A stretch of 64,000 nucleotides of DNA from Phenylobacterium sp. LH3H17 (GCF_024298925.1 NZ_CP101283.1:2981001-3045000); one strand, 5' to 3'. Shown: positions 41,085-50,559, numbered from the stretch's first letter. The notes: generated by a model from the letters alone, not told the origin. Made by a program: numbers and translations.

Positions 41085-43775
41085 ATGCTTTCAACCAATT
41101 CTCACCATCCGATGCCACGCCGAGCCTCGCGCAAGGCGCTGCTCTTCGCTTTCTGCGCCGGGGTTCCCCTGGCTTTCGGGGCGCCCGCCTTCGCCGATGA
41201 CGACGACGCCGTCTCCGAGCTGGTGGTCACCGCGCCGATCCGCGAGAGCCTGGAGAAGTCGCTTCAAATTCAGAAAGAGGCCGACAACGTAGTCAACGTG
41301 ATCGCAGCCGACACCATCGGGCGCTTCCCCGACGCCACCGCCGCCGGCGCGCTGGCTCGCCTGCCCGGCATCGGGGTTCAGCGCGACCAGGGCCAGGAAC
41401 GCTACATCCAGATCCGCGGCGCGCCCACCCGTTGGACCACCGTGGCCCTCGACGGGATCAATATCCTCGGCGCCGAGGATCGGATCTTCCGCTTCGATTC
41501 CGTGCCCGCCGCCCAGATCAGCGAAGTGGTGCTGAACAAAACCCTCCTGCCCAGCATGCCAGCGGAGTCGCTGGCAGGCCGCGTGAACATCCGCACGTTT
41601 TCGCCGATGGACAATCCCGGCTTCCACGGCACGTTCGACGCCGGCGGCGGCTTCGTGGACATGGGCGACGGCCCTGTGGAGCAATATTCCGGCCGCCTGT
41701 CCTGGGCCAACGACACCTGGGGCTTCAGCCTGATCGGCTCGCACTATTCCTTCGAGCAGCATACGGACAATTCCGAGCCGCGGTTCGACAGCGTCGGCAT
41801 CACCCAGCTGCGGATCACCAAGTACATCATCACCCGCCAGACCGAGTCCTATTCCGGCCGGGTCGAGTACCGGCCGGACGACAACAACCGCTTCTCGCTG
41901 ACCCACCTGAAGACCGAGTTCAACGATTTCGAGGAGCGCAACCAGTATCGCTTCCAGTACAGCCAAGGCTTCTCCGGAACCCGCAACTTCCAGACCGTCG
42001 ACATGGTCGGGGTGCCGATGGACTCCCAGTTCGAGTACGGTACCTTCTCCAACGGCGTGAAGCTGACCGTCCTGCACGGCGAGCATGAGCTGAGCGGCTG
42101 GAACGCCAACTGGGATCTCGCCTACACCGAGACCGAGTTCAACGGCGACATCCCGCTCGTCACCCGGCAGACGTCGACCGCGCTGGGCGCGCCCGGCGCC
42201 GCCAACGCCGCCCTGCTGCCGTCGCTGCACCTCACCGTCGACGCTTCTCCCGGCGGCATCCCGCACACCGACTTCTATGACACGGTCAGCGTCGGCGGCG
42301 TCCTGACCCGCGGCCCGCAGCGGACGGCGCTGAACCAGCTCTTCTTCCCGGAGGAGTTCGCCACGGAGTCGAGCTACCGTCTCGAAACCGACGCCGTCAC
42401 GGCCAAGGCCGACATCACGCGCGACTGGGAGAGCTTCGGCGCCGAGGCCACCTTCTCGGCCGGCTTCCAGTACGACGATCGCAGCCAGGAGGGCGCCGAC
42501 GTGGCCCTGGTGCGGCGCGACGGCTCGGTGGTGACCGGCAACCGCAACGGCTTCAACCTGCGCAATGTGGCCAACCAGCTCGGCCTGCCGTGGAACGCCA
42601 ATTCGTACGTGACCACCAACCCGTGGGATACGAACTTCGACTTCGGCTACACCGTCGGCTACATGCACAACAAGGCCATGCGCCATCAGCTCGACGCGTT
42701 GATGGAGGCCGCCCGCGCCGCCAACAAGGCGGGAACGGGCAATTTCGCGGTCTATGACTTCGATCCCCGGTCGTTCAACACCGTCGACGAGACTGTCGCC
42801 TCCGCCTACGCCATGAACCGCTGGAAGTGGGACCGCCACACCCTGATCGCCGGCCTGCGCATCGAGCGCACGGAACTGGAGACCGAGGGGCGGGCCGCCC
42901 TGGGCGGGGTGTTGATCCCGCTGACCTTCTCGGCGGAAGAGACCCAGTATTTCCCCAGCCTGCACTACACCTTCGACTATTCCGACGACCTGAAGGTCCG
43001 CGCCGCCTTCATCTCCGGCCAGGCGCGGCCCAGCCTGACGGACCTGCGGGCCACGGTCAGCGTGAGTGACTCGGCGCAGACCATCACCGGCGGCAATCCG
43101 TTCGCGAAACCGGAAACGGCCTACGGGATGGACGCCTCGCTGGAATGGTACTTCGCCCCGGCCTCGCTGCTCGCCGTCAGCGCCTATCATCGCGAGGTCA
43201 AGGACGTGCTGTTCGACGCCTCCACCATTGTGGGCGACGATGGCTATGACTTCGGCGGCGTCGACCGCAGCGCCTACACCTTCACCACCACGTTGAACGG
43301 CGGCAAGGGCAGCCTGAGCGGTGTGGAGTTCGTCTACTACCAGCCCTGGACCTTCCTCCCAGGCTGGCTCTCCGGCTTCGGCTTCCAGGGCAGCCTGTCC
43401 TTCACCACGGGTGACTTCGAGACCCCGGACGGTTCGACCGTGAAGTTCCCGGGCACCTCCGACCGGATCCTCGGCGCCACGCTGTTCTACGAGAAGTACG
43501 GCCTGTCGACGCGCCTCACCTACCAGTACCGCACCGACTGGCTGGACGAGGTGTTCCCGAGCGGCAGCGCGGCCAACTCCAACCTCTACTGGGACGAGAC
43601 CACGCGGCTGGACCTCTCGGTCCGCTATGAGATCAACGAGCGCTTCTCGCTGTTCATGGACGCCAACAACCTCACCGACGAGCGGGGCGTCCGTTACCAG
43701 GGCCAGGAAAACCGGCCCTACGAGGTCGAAGGCTTCGGCCGCAAGTACCTGTTCGGCGTCCGCGCCAGCTTCTGA
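41085..43775 (+). CDS. Large TonB-dependent receptor (Xanthomonas/Caulobacter type)
   Basis: An 896-residue receptor. A signal peptide ends near AFADDDD, and the plug domain shows EADNVVNVIAADTIGRFPD and ALARLPGIGVQRDQGQERY then IQIRGAPTRWTTVALDG, the style of the TIGR01782 group common in Caulobacter. The last residues, YLFGVRASF, end in phenylalanine as barrel proteins do. AAGGGGGA lies before the ATG. A regulator of HxlR type is divergent, and two hairpins follow. Substrate could be a carotenoid breakdown product or aromatic, given the oxygenase nearby, which is inference. Confidence 0.92.
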   Translation: MLSTNSHHPMPRRASRKALLFAFCAGVPLAFGAPAFADDDDAVSELVVTAPIRESLEKSLQIQKEADNVVNVIAADTIGRFPDATAAGALARLPGIGVQRDQGQERYIQIRGAPTRWTTVALDGINILGAEDRIFRFDSVPAAQISEVVLNKTLLPSMPAESLAGRVNIRTFSPMDNPGFHGTFDAGGGFVDMGDGPVEQYSGRLSWANDTWGFSLIGSHYSFEQHTDNSEPRFDSVGITQLRITKYIITRQTESYSGRVEYRPDDNNRFSLTHLKTEFNDFEERNQYRFQYSQGFSGTRNFQTVDMVGVPMDSQFEYGTFSNGVKLTVLHGEHELSGWNANWDLAYTETEFNGDIPLVTRQTSTALGAPGAANAALLPSLHLTVDASPGGIPHTDFYDTVSVGGVLTRGPQRTALNQLFFPEEFATESSYRLETDAVTAKADITRDWESFGAEATFSAGFQYDDRSQEGADVALVRRDGSVVTGNRNGFNLRNVANQLGLPWNANSYVTTNPWDTNFDFGYTVGYMHNKAMRHQLDALMEAARAANKAGTGNFAVYDFDPRSFNTVDETVASAYAMNRWKWDRHTLIAGLRIERTELETEGRAALGGVLIPLTFSAEETQYFPSLHYTFDYSDDLKVRAAFISGQARPSLTDLRATVSVSDSAQTITGGNPFAKPETAYGMDASLEWYFAPASLLAVSAYHREVKDVLFDASTIVGDDGYDFGGVDRSAYTFTTTLNGGKGSLSGVEFVYYQPWTFLPGWLSGFGFQGSLSFTTGDFETPDGSTVKFPGTSDRILGATLFYEKYGLSTRLTYQYRTDWLDEVFPSGSAANSNLYWDETTRLDLSVRYEINERFSLFMDANNLTDERGVRYQGQENRPYEVEGFGRKYLFGVRASF

Positions 43776-43780
43776 TCCCC

Positions 43781-43812
43781 TCGATCGGGCCCGCCACGGT
43801 GGGCCCGATCGA
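43781..43812 (+). terminator. Hairpin after the TonB receptor gene, no T-run
   Basis: TCGATCGGGCCC at 43781-43792 pairs perfectly with GGGCCCGATCGA at 43801-43812 across an eight-base loop. No T-run follows, so it is probably an mRNA-end or attenuator hairpin. Confidence 0.6.
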
Positions 43813-43819
43813 ATACTCC

Positions 43820-43851
43820 GCGTCCCTGTGCTCCGGCGCAGGGACGCTTTT
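43820..43851 (+). terminator. Rho-independent terminator after the TonB receptor gene
   Basis: GCGTCCCTG and CAGGGACGC form a nine-base-pair stem with a ten-base loop, followed directly by TTTTCATT. It ends the plus-strand transcript 45 bases after the receptor stop and 50 bases before the convergent phnM gene. Confidence 0.85.
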
Positions 43852-43900
43852 CATTGGGAGGGGGAAACGGCGCGCGAGTTCGGCGTCGATCATGGAGCGT

Positions 43901-45034
43901 TCAGGCCGCCCGGGCGCCTTCCACCCACACGCCGCGGATCACCGGCAGGCCGCCGGCGATGCGAACCCGCACCAGGTCGGCGCGGCGGCCGGGCTCGATC
44001 ACCCCGCGATCTTCCATCTGGGCGGCGCGGGCCGGTCCGGCGGTGACCAGGGCGACCGCCTTGGCCAGGCTCCAGCCGAACCGTTCGTCGGTGAGGGCGA
44101 AGGCGCACTCGATCAGGCTGCGCGGGACATAGTCGGACGCAAAGGCGTCCAGCAGGTCGGCGTCAGCCAGCTCGGCGGCCGGCACGTTGCCGGAATAGGA
44201 GCCGCCGCGGATCAGGTTGGGCCCGCCCATGACCACGATCATCCCGCGCTCGCGGGCGCGGCGGGCGGCCTCCACCGTCACCGGGAACTCCGCCACCGTG
44301 GCGCCCAGGTCGGCGGCATCGTCGATGTGGGCGACGTCTTCGTCGTCGTGGCTGGCCAAGGGCGCGAGGCGGTCGCGGGCGATCTCGGCCACCAGCCTGC
44401 GGTGCTTGACGGCGTTGCGGCCTTGGCGATCTCGGATCTCGGCCATGCGGGTGTCGATGGCCTGATCGCTCATGCCGTTGGCGCTCCAGTTGGCCAGATG
44501 CTTCTCCAGATTGCGGTACTGCCGCTGGCCCGGCGTGTGGTCCATCAGCGAGAAGAGCGCGGTCAGCGAGTGGCCCGCCAGTTGCTCCAGCCGGTCCGGA
44601 AGGTCGTCCGCCGGAGTCTCGCAGCGCCAGTGCAGTCGATGATCGCCCTTCAGCATCCCCCCGTCACGAGCGGCCAACACGCCGTCGACCAGCCGGATCA
44701 TGTTGTCGTGGTTGCGGGCCACCGCCGGATTGAACGAGCCGATGCTGAGGCTGTCGAACACCGTGGTCACACCCACCGACAGGCAGCAGCCGTCGTGGGT
44801 CACCGCCGCCGAGACCGGGTTCCAGTCGATATTGGGACGCGGGAAGAAGTGCTTCTCGAGGTTGTCGGTGTGCAGGTCGATGACGCCGGGCATCAGGACG
44901 TCGCCCTCCAGGTCCTCGCCCACCCCGCCGGCGCCGCGGTCCACGGCCACGATCCTGCCGTCGCGGACCAGGACCGAGCCCAGGAACGACTCGCCCTCGG
45001 TGACCACCTGGGCGTTCTTGAAGGCGTGTTCCAC
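43901..45034 (-). CDS. phnM: C-P lyase pathway triphosphate diphosphatase PhnM, copy 1
   Basis: PhnM removes pyrophosphate from alpha-D-ribose 1-methylphosphonate 5-triphosphate to give the 5-phosphate used by PhnJ. The 377-residue amidohydrolase has the metal motif HTDNLEKH after PGVID, the MDHTPGQRQ stretch, and HDDEDVAHIDDA. The start is GTG with AGGAG six bases upstream. It lies 20 bases downstream of phnF, while a second, divergent phnM closes the opposite operon, so this locus has two. Confidence 0.93.
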   Translation of the reverse strand: MEHAFKNAQVVTEGESFLGSVLVRDGRIVAVDRGAGGVGEDLEGDVLMPGVIDLHTDNLEKHFFPRPNIDWNPVSAAVTHDGCCLSVGVTTVFDSLSIGSFNPAVARNHDNMIRLVDGVLAARDGGMLKGDHRLHWRCETPADDLPDRLEQLAGHSLTALFSLMDHTPGQRQYRNLEKHLANWSANGMSDQAIDTRMAEIRDRQGRNAVKHRRLVAEIARDRLAPLASHDDEDVAHIDDAADLGATVAEFPVTVEAARRARERGMIVVMGGPNLIRGGSYSGNVPAAELADADLLDAFASDYVPRSLIECAFALTDERFGWSLAKAVALVTAGPARAAQMEDRGVIEPGRRADLVRVRIAGGLPVIRGVWVEGARAA

Positions 45035-45054
45035 GGTCGACTCCTGCGGATGGT

Positions 45055-45774
45055 TCAGTCGCGTTCGGGCTCTGGGAAATCGATCTCGACCTCGGTCGTG
45101 GAGCGGGAGATCCCGTACTCCAGCGGCCGACCCAGCCCGTCGATGTTGAGATAGCGGTGGACCAGCAGCGGTACGTGCCGGGGCAAGCGCAGTTGCTCGG
45201 CCTCCTGGGCGGTGGGCAGCCGCGCCGAGATCGCCGTGCGCCGCCGGGTGTAGTCGGGGATGCCGGAGTCGATCAGGGTCTGGGTGATGGTGCCGCGGCT
45301 CCGGTACATCTCGATGAAGGTCGGGAACCGGTCGTGGCTGAAATGGTGCTGCGAGAGCCCGGTCGGCTCGTCGTCGATCAAGCGCCGGCGCTCCAGATAG
45401 ATCACCGGCTGGCCGGCCCTTATGCCCAGCTGACCCGCCACCTTGGAGTCTGCCGGCCGCACCAGCAGCTTGATGGTCTCGGTGCGCGGGATTCGGCCGC
45501 GCTCGAGCACGCGCTCGGTGAACCGCGGCCGACGCTGCAGCCGCATGGGGGCGGCCGGGCGGCGCACGAAGCTGCCACGGCCCTGGGTCGACTCCACGAT
45601 GCCCTTGTCCTGCAGGTCAGACAGCGCGCGGCGCACGGTGTGCCGATTGACCATGAACTCCCGCGAGAGCTCGAACTCGGTCGGCAGCTTGTCGCCCGGT
45701 GTCAGTTCGCGCGCCAAGATGCGGCGCTCCAGGGACTGTGAGATTTCTCGCCAAAGGGGCATGTCCATCGCCAT
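45055..45774 (-). CDS. phnF: GntR/HutC-type regulator PhnF
   Basis: A 239-residue GntR-family repressor of the HutC/UTRA subfamily. The N-terminal winged helix shows TPGDKLPTEFELSREFMVNRHTVRRALSDLQDKG, and the C-terminal effector domain begins RFTERVLE. PhnF proteins bind near the phn promoter and respond to phosphate or phosphonate state. AAGGAG lies seven bases before its ATG. It is divergent from phnG and leads phnF-phnM1. Confidence 0.92.
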   Translation of the reverse strand: MAMDMPLWREISQSLERRILARELTPGDKLPTEFELSREFMVNRHTVRRALSDLQDKGIVESTQGRGSFVRRPAAPMRLQRRPRFTERVLERGRIPRTETIKLLVRPADSKVAGQLGIRAGQPVIYLERRRLIDDEPTGLSQHHFSHDRFPTFIEMYRSRGTITQTLIDSGIPDYTRRRTAISARLPTAQEAEQLRLPRHVPLLVHRYLNIDGLGRPLEYGISRSTTEVEIDFPEPERD

Positions 45775-45928
45775 ACCACGGCTCCTTGTCAGTCTTGCGA
45801 CACCTTCCTAGACAAGTTTTACTGTTGTCAAAGAAAGTTCACTATCCGTTTGTTGCGACTAAATTCTACCTCAACTAACACTAGACTTAAGCGAATACAA
45901 CATATTGCTTGGTTGTTGGAGGTAGGCG
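45775..45928. promoter_or_regulatory. AT-richer phnF-phnG divergent promoter region
   Basis: This 154-base gap is the most AT-rich stretch noticed in the window. It holds TTGTC/GACAA repeats (45786-45790, 45811-45815, 45825-45829), an imperfect inverted repeat GACAA-N9-TTGTC, and two CTAGAC copies (45808-45813, 45881-45886), candidates for PhnF operators. TTGTCAAAGAAAGTTCAC at 45825-45842 has the 11-base period of a Pho box but a poor second half (11 of 18 identities to CTGTCATAAATCTGTCAC). The ribosome binding site GGAGG precedes phnG. Confidence 0.35.
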
Positions 45929-46399
45929 ATGCCAGCTCAAACGGTTGTCGAGGCCGCACCGGAACGGCGGCGCTGGCTGTCGATCCTGGCCAAGGCGCCC
46001 GCGAACGAAGTATCCGAGGCCTGGGACGCCCTGACCGAACGGCCGACCTACCGCGCCTTGCGGGCTCCGGAGATCGGCATGGTCCTGGTCCGCGGCCGCA
46101 TGGGCGGGGCGGGCGACGCCTTCAACCTGGGTGAGATGACCGTGACCCGGGCCGCGGTGCGGCTCGACAGCGGCGAGACGGGGATCGGCTATGTAGCCGG
46201 CCGCGACCGCCGCCATGCGGAGATCGCCGCGGCGGTCGACGCCATGATGCAGTCCCCGGCCCTACGGCCCGCCGTCGAGGGCGCCATAGTCGCCCGCCTG
46301 GCCCGCGCTCAGGACCAGCGCCGCGACACCGCCGCGCGCAAGGCGGCCGCCACCAAGGTCGACTTCTTCACCATGGTCCGCACCCGGAGCCCGAACTGA
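45929..46399 (+). CDS. phnG: C-P lyase core subunit PhnG
   Basis: PhnG is part of the PhnGHIJ core that couples methylphosphonate to ATP ribose. The 156-residue protein matches the family length and has the ALRAPEIGMVLVRGRMGG and AFNLGEMTVTRAAVRL stretches. It starts with ATG, GGAGG six bases upstream, and its stop overlaps the phnH ATG by one base. Confidence 0.94.
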   Translation: MPAQTVVEAAPERRRWLSILAKAPANEVSEAWDALTERPTYRALRAPEIGMVLVRGRMGGAGDAFNLGEMTVTRAAVRLDSGETGIGYVAGRDRRHAEIAAAVDAMMQSPALRPAVEGAIVARLARAQDQRRDTAARKAAATKVDFFTMVRTRSPN

Positions 46400-47019
46400 T
46401 GTCGCCTTCCACAGCCCTGGACCTGGCCGAGGTCGCCCCAGCCTTCGGCGACCCGACCCGGGAGTCCCAAGCCATCTTCCGCCGGGTGATGGACGCCATG
46501 GCGCGACCGGGAACGATCTACGACGTCCCCTTCGCTCCCGACGCGCCGCAGGGCCTGGACCGCGCCGCCGGCGCCGTGGCGCTCACCCTGTTCGACTTCG
46601 AGACCCCCGTCTGGCTCGACCTCGCCCTGGCCGGCGGGCCGGCCGAGCGCTGGCTGCGATTCCATGCCGGCTGCCCGCTCACCCCCGATCCCCTGCGGGC
46701 GGCCTTCGCCCTGGTCACCGACCTGGCCACGGCGCCGGTCCTGGCGGCCTTCAATCAGGGCGACGCGAAGTACCCCGACCGCTCGACCACCCTGGTGATC
46801 CAATTGCCGGCGCTCACCGGCGGTCCGGCCGTCACGCTGCGAGGCCCTGGCATCAAGGACGAGGCGAGCCTGGCGCTGGCCGGCCTGCCCGACGGTTTCT
46901 GGGCCCAGGTCCAGGCCAACCACGAGACATTCCAGTTCGGCGTCGATCTGATCTTCGCCGCCGGGGACCGGCTGACGGCCCTGCCGCGCTCCACGCGCGT
47001 CACCATCAAGGGAGACTGA
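46399..47019 (+). CDS. phnH: C-P lyase core subunit PhnH
   Basis: A 206-residue core subunit of C-P lyase, homologous to PLP-fold proteins but without a cofactor. AFGDPTRESQAIFRRVMDAMARPG near the N-terminus and FNQGDAKYPDRSTTLVIQL are typical. It is coupled to phnG by TGATG and to phnI by a two-base gap. Confidence 0.94.
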   Translation: MSPSTALDLAEVAPAFGDPTRESQAIFRRVMDAMARPGTIYDVPFAPDAPQGLDRAAGAVALTLFDFETPVWLDLALAGGPAERWLRFHAGCPLTPDPLRAAFALVTDLATAPVLAAFNQGDAKYPDRSTTLVIQLPALTGGPAVTLRGPGIKDEASLALAGLPDGFWAQVQANHETFQFGVDLIFAAGDRLTALPRSTRVTIKGD

Positions 47020-47021
47020 CC

Positions 47022-48128
47022 ATGGCCTATGTTGCGGTGAAGGGCGGCGAAAAGGCGATCACCAACGCCCATCGTTGGCTGGCCGAGGAGCGGCGCGGCG
47101 ACGTGTCCGTGCCCGAGATCGAGATCGACCAGGTGCGCGAGCAGCTCTCGCTCGCCATCGACCGGGTGATGAGCGAAGGCTCCTGCTACGACCGCGATCT
47201 GGCGGCCCTAGCGGTCAAGCAGGCGCGCGGAGACCTGCCCGAGGCCATCTTCCTCATGCGGGCCTACCGCACCACCCTGCCCCGCTTCGGCGCGTCGCTG
47301 CCTGTCGAAACCGGGCAGATGGCCGTCCGCCGCCGTGTCTCGGCGGCCTTCAAGGACATCCCCGGCGGCCAGGTCCTGGGCCCGACCTTCGACTACACAC
47401 ACCGGCTGCTGGACTTCGCCCTCGCCGCCAATGGCGAGACACCGGTTCCGCCGGCGCTGGAGGCCGAGGAGCCCCAGGCCTATCCGATGGCCACCATCGC
47501 CTCGGTCTTCGCCCACGAGGACCTGCTGGAAGTTGACACCGTCAATCCCGACGCGGCCGAGCCCTTCGACCTCACACGCGAGCCCATGGCCTTCCCGGCC
47601 GGCCGTGACCAGCGGCTGCAGGCGCTAGCCCGCGGCGACGAGGGCTTCCTGCTGAGCCTCGCCTATTCCTCGCAACGCGGCTGGGGCTCGACCCACCCGC
47701 TCTGCGCCGAGATCCGCCTGGGCGAGGTGGCCGTCGAGTTCATCCCCGACGAGCTGGGCTTTCCCATCGAGATCGGCGAGCTGAGCCTGACCGAGTGCCA
47801 GATGATCTCCACCGGCGCCGGCGGGGTCGAGAAGGCGCCGCAGTTCACCGCCGGCTACGGCCTGACCTTCGGCCATTGCGAACGCAAGGCCATGTCCATG
47901 GCCATAGTCGACCGCGCCCTTCGCGACGCCTCGGCCGGAGAGGCCGGCGCGCCGTGCCAGGACGAGGAGTTCGTCCTCTACCACTCCGACAATGTGGAGG
48001 CCTCGGGCTTCGTGCAGCACCTTAAGCTGCCTCACTACGTCGACTTCCAAGCCGACCTGCAACTGATCCGCCGCCTGCGCCGCGAACACGCCGCGCGCGA
48101 GGCCGCGATGAAGGAAGCCGCCGAATGA
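47022..48128 (+). CDS. phnI: C-P lyase core subunit PhnI
   Basis: PhnI attaches the phosphonate to ATP with release of adenine, with the help of PhnG, PhnH and PhnL. The 368-residue protein begins MAYVAVKGGEKAI and has the GWGSTHPLCAEIRLGEV and QCE-type TAGYGLTFGHCERKAMSMAIVDRAL stretches of the family. AAGGGAG precedes the ATG. It ends with an ATGA overlap with phnJ. Confidence 0.96.
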   Translation: MAYVAVKGGEKAITNAHRWLAEERRGDVSVPEIEIDQVREQLSLAIDRVMSEGSCYDRDLAALAVKQARGDLPEAIFLMRAYRTTLPRFGASLPVETGQMAVRRRVSAAFKDIPGGQVLGPTFDYTHRLLDFALAANGETPVPPALEAEEPQAYPMATIASVFAHEDLLEVDTVNPDAAEPFDLTREPMAFPAGRDQRLQALARGDEGFLLSLAYSSQRGWGSTHPLCAEIRLGEVAVEFIPDELGFPIEIGELSLTECQMISTGAGGVEKAPQFTAGYGLTFGHCERKAMSMAIVDRALRDASAGEAGAPCQDEEFVLYHSDNVEASGFVQHLKLPHYVDFQADLQLIRRLRREHAAREAAMKEAAE

Positions 48129-49030
48129 CCCGCGCCAACGAACCCGAGCGCTACTACAACTACGCCTATCTCGACGAGCAGACGAAGCGGATGATCCGCC
48201 GGGCGATCCTGAAGGCCCTGGCCATCCCGGGCTACCAGGCGCCGTTCGGCTCGCGGGAAATGCCCGTGCCGTATGGCTGGGGCACCGGCGGCATCCAGCT
48301 GACCGCCGCGATCATCGGGCCGGATGATGTCTACAAGTGCATCGACCAGGGCGCCGACGACACCACCAACGCGGTCTCCATCCGCCGCTTCTTCGCCCAG
48401 GTCGCCGACGTGGCGGTCACCGAGGACACGGCGGAGGCGACCATCATCCAGACCCGCCACCGGATCCCGGAACAGCCGCTGACCGCCGGCCAGGTGCTGA
48501 TCTTCCAGGTGCCGCAGCCCGAGCCGCTGCGAGGCCTGGAGCCGCGCGAGACCGAGACGCGGGCCATGCACGCCTATGAGGAATACGGCCTGCAGTACGT
48601 CTCGCTCTACGAGAGCGTGGCCACCTATGGCCGCATCGCCTCGACGGTCGGCTACCCGACCATGATCGAGGAACGCTACCTGATGAGCCCCTCGCCGATC
48701 CCCAAGTTCGACAATCCGAAGATGGGCGACAACGAGGCGATCCTGCTGTTCGGAGCCGGACGCGAGAAGCGCATCTACGCCGTGCCGCCACACACCCGGG
48801 TGCGCAGCCTCGACTTCGAGGACTATCCGTTCGAGACCCAGACCTGGGAGGAGGATTGCGCGCTCTGCGCCGCCACCGACAGCTATCTCGACGAGGTGAT
48901 CCTCGACGACAGCGGCGCGCGGATGTTCGTCTGCTCGGACAGCAATTTCTGCGCCGAACGCCGCGCGGCGGGCCACGAGGGCCCCATGGCCGGCCACCAG
49001 CTCGCCGCCTTAGAGAAGGAGCCGGCGTGA
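48125..49030 (+). CDS. phnJ: Carbon-phosphorus lyase (radical SAM) PhnJ
   Basis: PhnJ is the radical-SAM enzyme that breaks the C-P bond and makes alkane and ribose 1,2-cyclic phosphate 5-phosphate. The 301-residue protein has all four conserved cysteines C245, C248, C270 and C276 (CALC... and CSDSNFC) that hold the [4Fe-4S] cluster and the thiyl site, offset by four from E. coli. GWGTGGIQLT is also typical. It overlaps phnI (ATGA) and phnK (TGATG). Confidence 0.97.
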   Translation: MTRANEPERYYNYAYLDEQTKRMIRRAILKALAIPGYQAPFGSREMPVPYGWGTGGIQLTAAIIGPDDVYKCIDQGADDTTNAVSIRRFFAQVADVAVTEDTAEATIIQTRHRIPEQPLTAGQVLIFQVPQPEPLRGLEPRETETRAMHAYEEYGLQYVSLYESVATYGRIASTVGYPTMIEERYLMSPSPIPKFDNPKMGDNEAILLFGAGREKRIYAVPPHTRVRSLDFEDYPFETQTWEEDCALCAATDSYLDEVILDDSGARMFVCSDSNFCAERRAAGHEGPMAGHQLAALEKEPA

Positions 49031-49842
49031 TGAACGCGATGACCAAGACCCTCGAAGGCGCCGCCGTCCAGGCCGCGCCGCTGCTGCGGGTCGACAACCT
49101 CACCAAGTGGTACGGCCACGTGGTCGGCTGCCGCGACGTGTCCTTCGAACTGCGCCCTGGCGAGGTGCTGGGCGTGGTCGGTGAGAGCGGGTCGGGCAAG
49201 ACCACCCTGCTCAACTGCATCTCCGGCCGCCTGCCGCCCTCCTCGGGCCAGGTCGAGTTCGACACGTCCAGGTTCGGTCTGACCGACATCTACGGCCTGA
49301 ACGAACCCGACCGTCGGCGGATGCAGCGCGAGGAATGGGGCTTCGTGCACCAGAACCCCCGCGACGGCCTGCGCATGCGGGTCTCCGGCGGGGCCAATGT
49401 CGCCGAACCGCTGATGAACCTCGGCGACCGCAACTATGGGCGGATGCGCAAGGCCACCATCGAATGGCTTGAACGCGTCGAGCTCGACACCAAGCGCATC
49501 GACGACAAGCCGCGCAACTTCTCCGGCGGCATGCAGCAGCGCATCCAGGTGGCCCGCAACCTGATCCACGGGCCCCGCCTGGTGTTCATGGACGAGCCGA
49601 CCGGGGGGCTCGACGTCTCGGTCCAGGCCCGGCTGCTGGACCTGCTGCGCGAGCTGGTCCGCGACCTCGGCCTGGCGGTGATCATCGTCACCCACGACAT
49701 GGCGGTGGCCCGGCTGATGGCCGACCGACTGATCGTCATGAAGGGCGGGTTCGTGGTCGAGACCGGCCTCACCGACCAGGTGCTGGACGATCCCCAGCAT
49801 CCCTACAGCCAGCTCCTCGTCTCCTCCGTCCTGCAGATCTAG
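49030..49842 (+). CDS. phnK: C-P lyase ABC-type subunit PhnK
   Basis: A 270-residue ABC ATPase that docks on the C-P lyase core rather than acting in transport. Walker A is GESGSGKTT, the signature FSGGMQQRIQ and Walker B LVFMDEPTGGLD. The start shares TGATG with the phnJ stop; nearby GTG and later ATG codons are alternatives. The gene is followed by phnL after eight bases. Confidence 0.95.
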   Translation: MNAMTKTLEGAAVQAAPLLRVDNLTKWYGHVVGCRDVSFELRPGEVLGVVGESGSGKTTLLNCISGRLPPSSGQVEFDTSRFGLTDIYGLNEPDRRRMQREEWGFVHQNPRDGLRMRVSGGANVAEPLMNLGDRNYGRMRKATIEWLERVELDTKRIDDKPRNFSGGMQQRIQVARNLIHGPRLVFMDEPTGGLDVSVQARLLDLLRELVRDLGLAVIIVTHDMAVARLMADRLIVMKGGFVVETGLTDQVLDDPQHPYSQLLVSSVLQI

Positions 49843-49850
49843 GTCCCGTC

Positions 49851-50555
49851 ATGAGCCAAGAACCCCTGATCGTGGTCGAGGATCTCGCCAAGACCTTTGT
49901 CCTCCACAACGCCGACGACGCCAGCATCCCGGTTTTCGAGGGTCTGAAGCTGGAAGTCGCGCCGGGCGAATGCGTCGTCCTGGCCGGCGAGTCCGGTGTC
50001 GGCAAGTCGACCCTGATGCGATCGATCTACGGCAACTACCTGCCGACCCAGGGCGCCGTGCGGGTGCGCCACGACGGCGCCTATGTCGACATCACCCGCG
50101 CCCTGCCCCATCAGGTTCTGGACGTGCGGCGCCGCACGCTCGGCTATGTCAGCCAGTTCCTTCGGGTGATCCCGCGGATCTCCACCCTGCACCTGGTCAT
50201 GGAGCCGCTGCTGGAGAACGGCGTCGATCCGAAGGAAGCCCAGGACCGCGCGGAGGGCCTGCTCTCGGCCCTGCGCCTGCCCAGGGCCCACTGGGACCTG
50301 CCCCCCGCGACCTTCTCCGGCGGCGAGCAGCAGCGGGTCAACATCGCGCGCAGCTTCATCCGCAACTATCCGGTGCTGCTGCTGGACGAGCCGACCGCGT
50401 CCCTGGACGCCGAGAACCGCGCCATCGTGGTCGGGCTGATCCAGCAGGCGCTGGACGCCGGTGCGGCGATGATCGGCATTTTCCACGATCACGACGTCCG
50501 CGACGCGGTGGCCACCCGACTGTTCATCGTCTCGCACTTCAAGGCGGCGGCGTAA
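49851..50555 (+). CDS. phnL: C-P lyase ABC-type subunit PhnL
   Basis: A 234-residue ABC ATPase with Walker A GESGVGKST, signature FSGGEQQRVN and Walker B LLLDEPTASLD, then IFHDHDVRDAVATR as is typical for PhnL. It supports the PhnI reaction. No transmembrane segment. It starts eight bases after phnK and is followed by phnM2 after four. Confidence 0.95.
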   Translation: MSQEPLIVVEDLAKTFVLHNADDASIPVFEGLKLEVAPGECVVLAGESGVGKSTLMRSIYGNYLPTQGAVRVRHDGAYVDITRALPHQVLDVRRRTLGYVSQFLRVIPRISTLHLVMEPLLENGVDPKEAQDRAEGLLSALRLPRAHWDLPPATFSGGEQQRVNIARSFIRNYPVLLLDEPTASLDAENRAIVVGLIQQALDAGAAMIGIFHDHDVRDAVATRLFIVSHFKAAA

Positions 50556-50559
50556 GATT

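Noticed and set aside
41091..43190. 699-codon minus-strand frame under the TonB receptor
   Set aside because: Shadow frame; the plus-strand receptor has signal peptide, plug and barrel.
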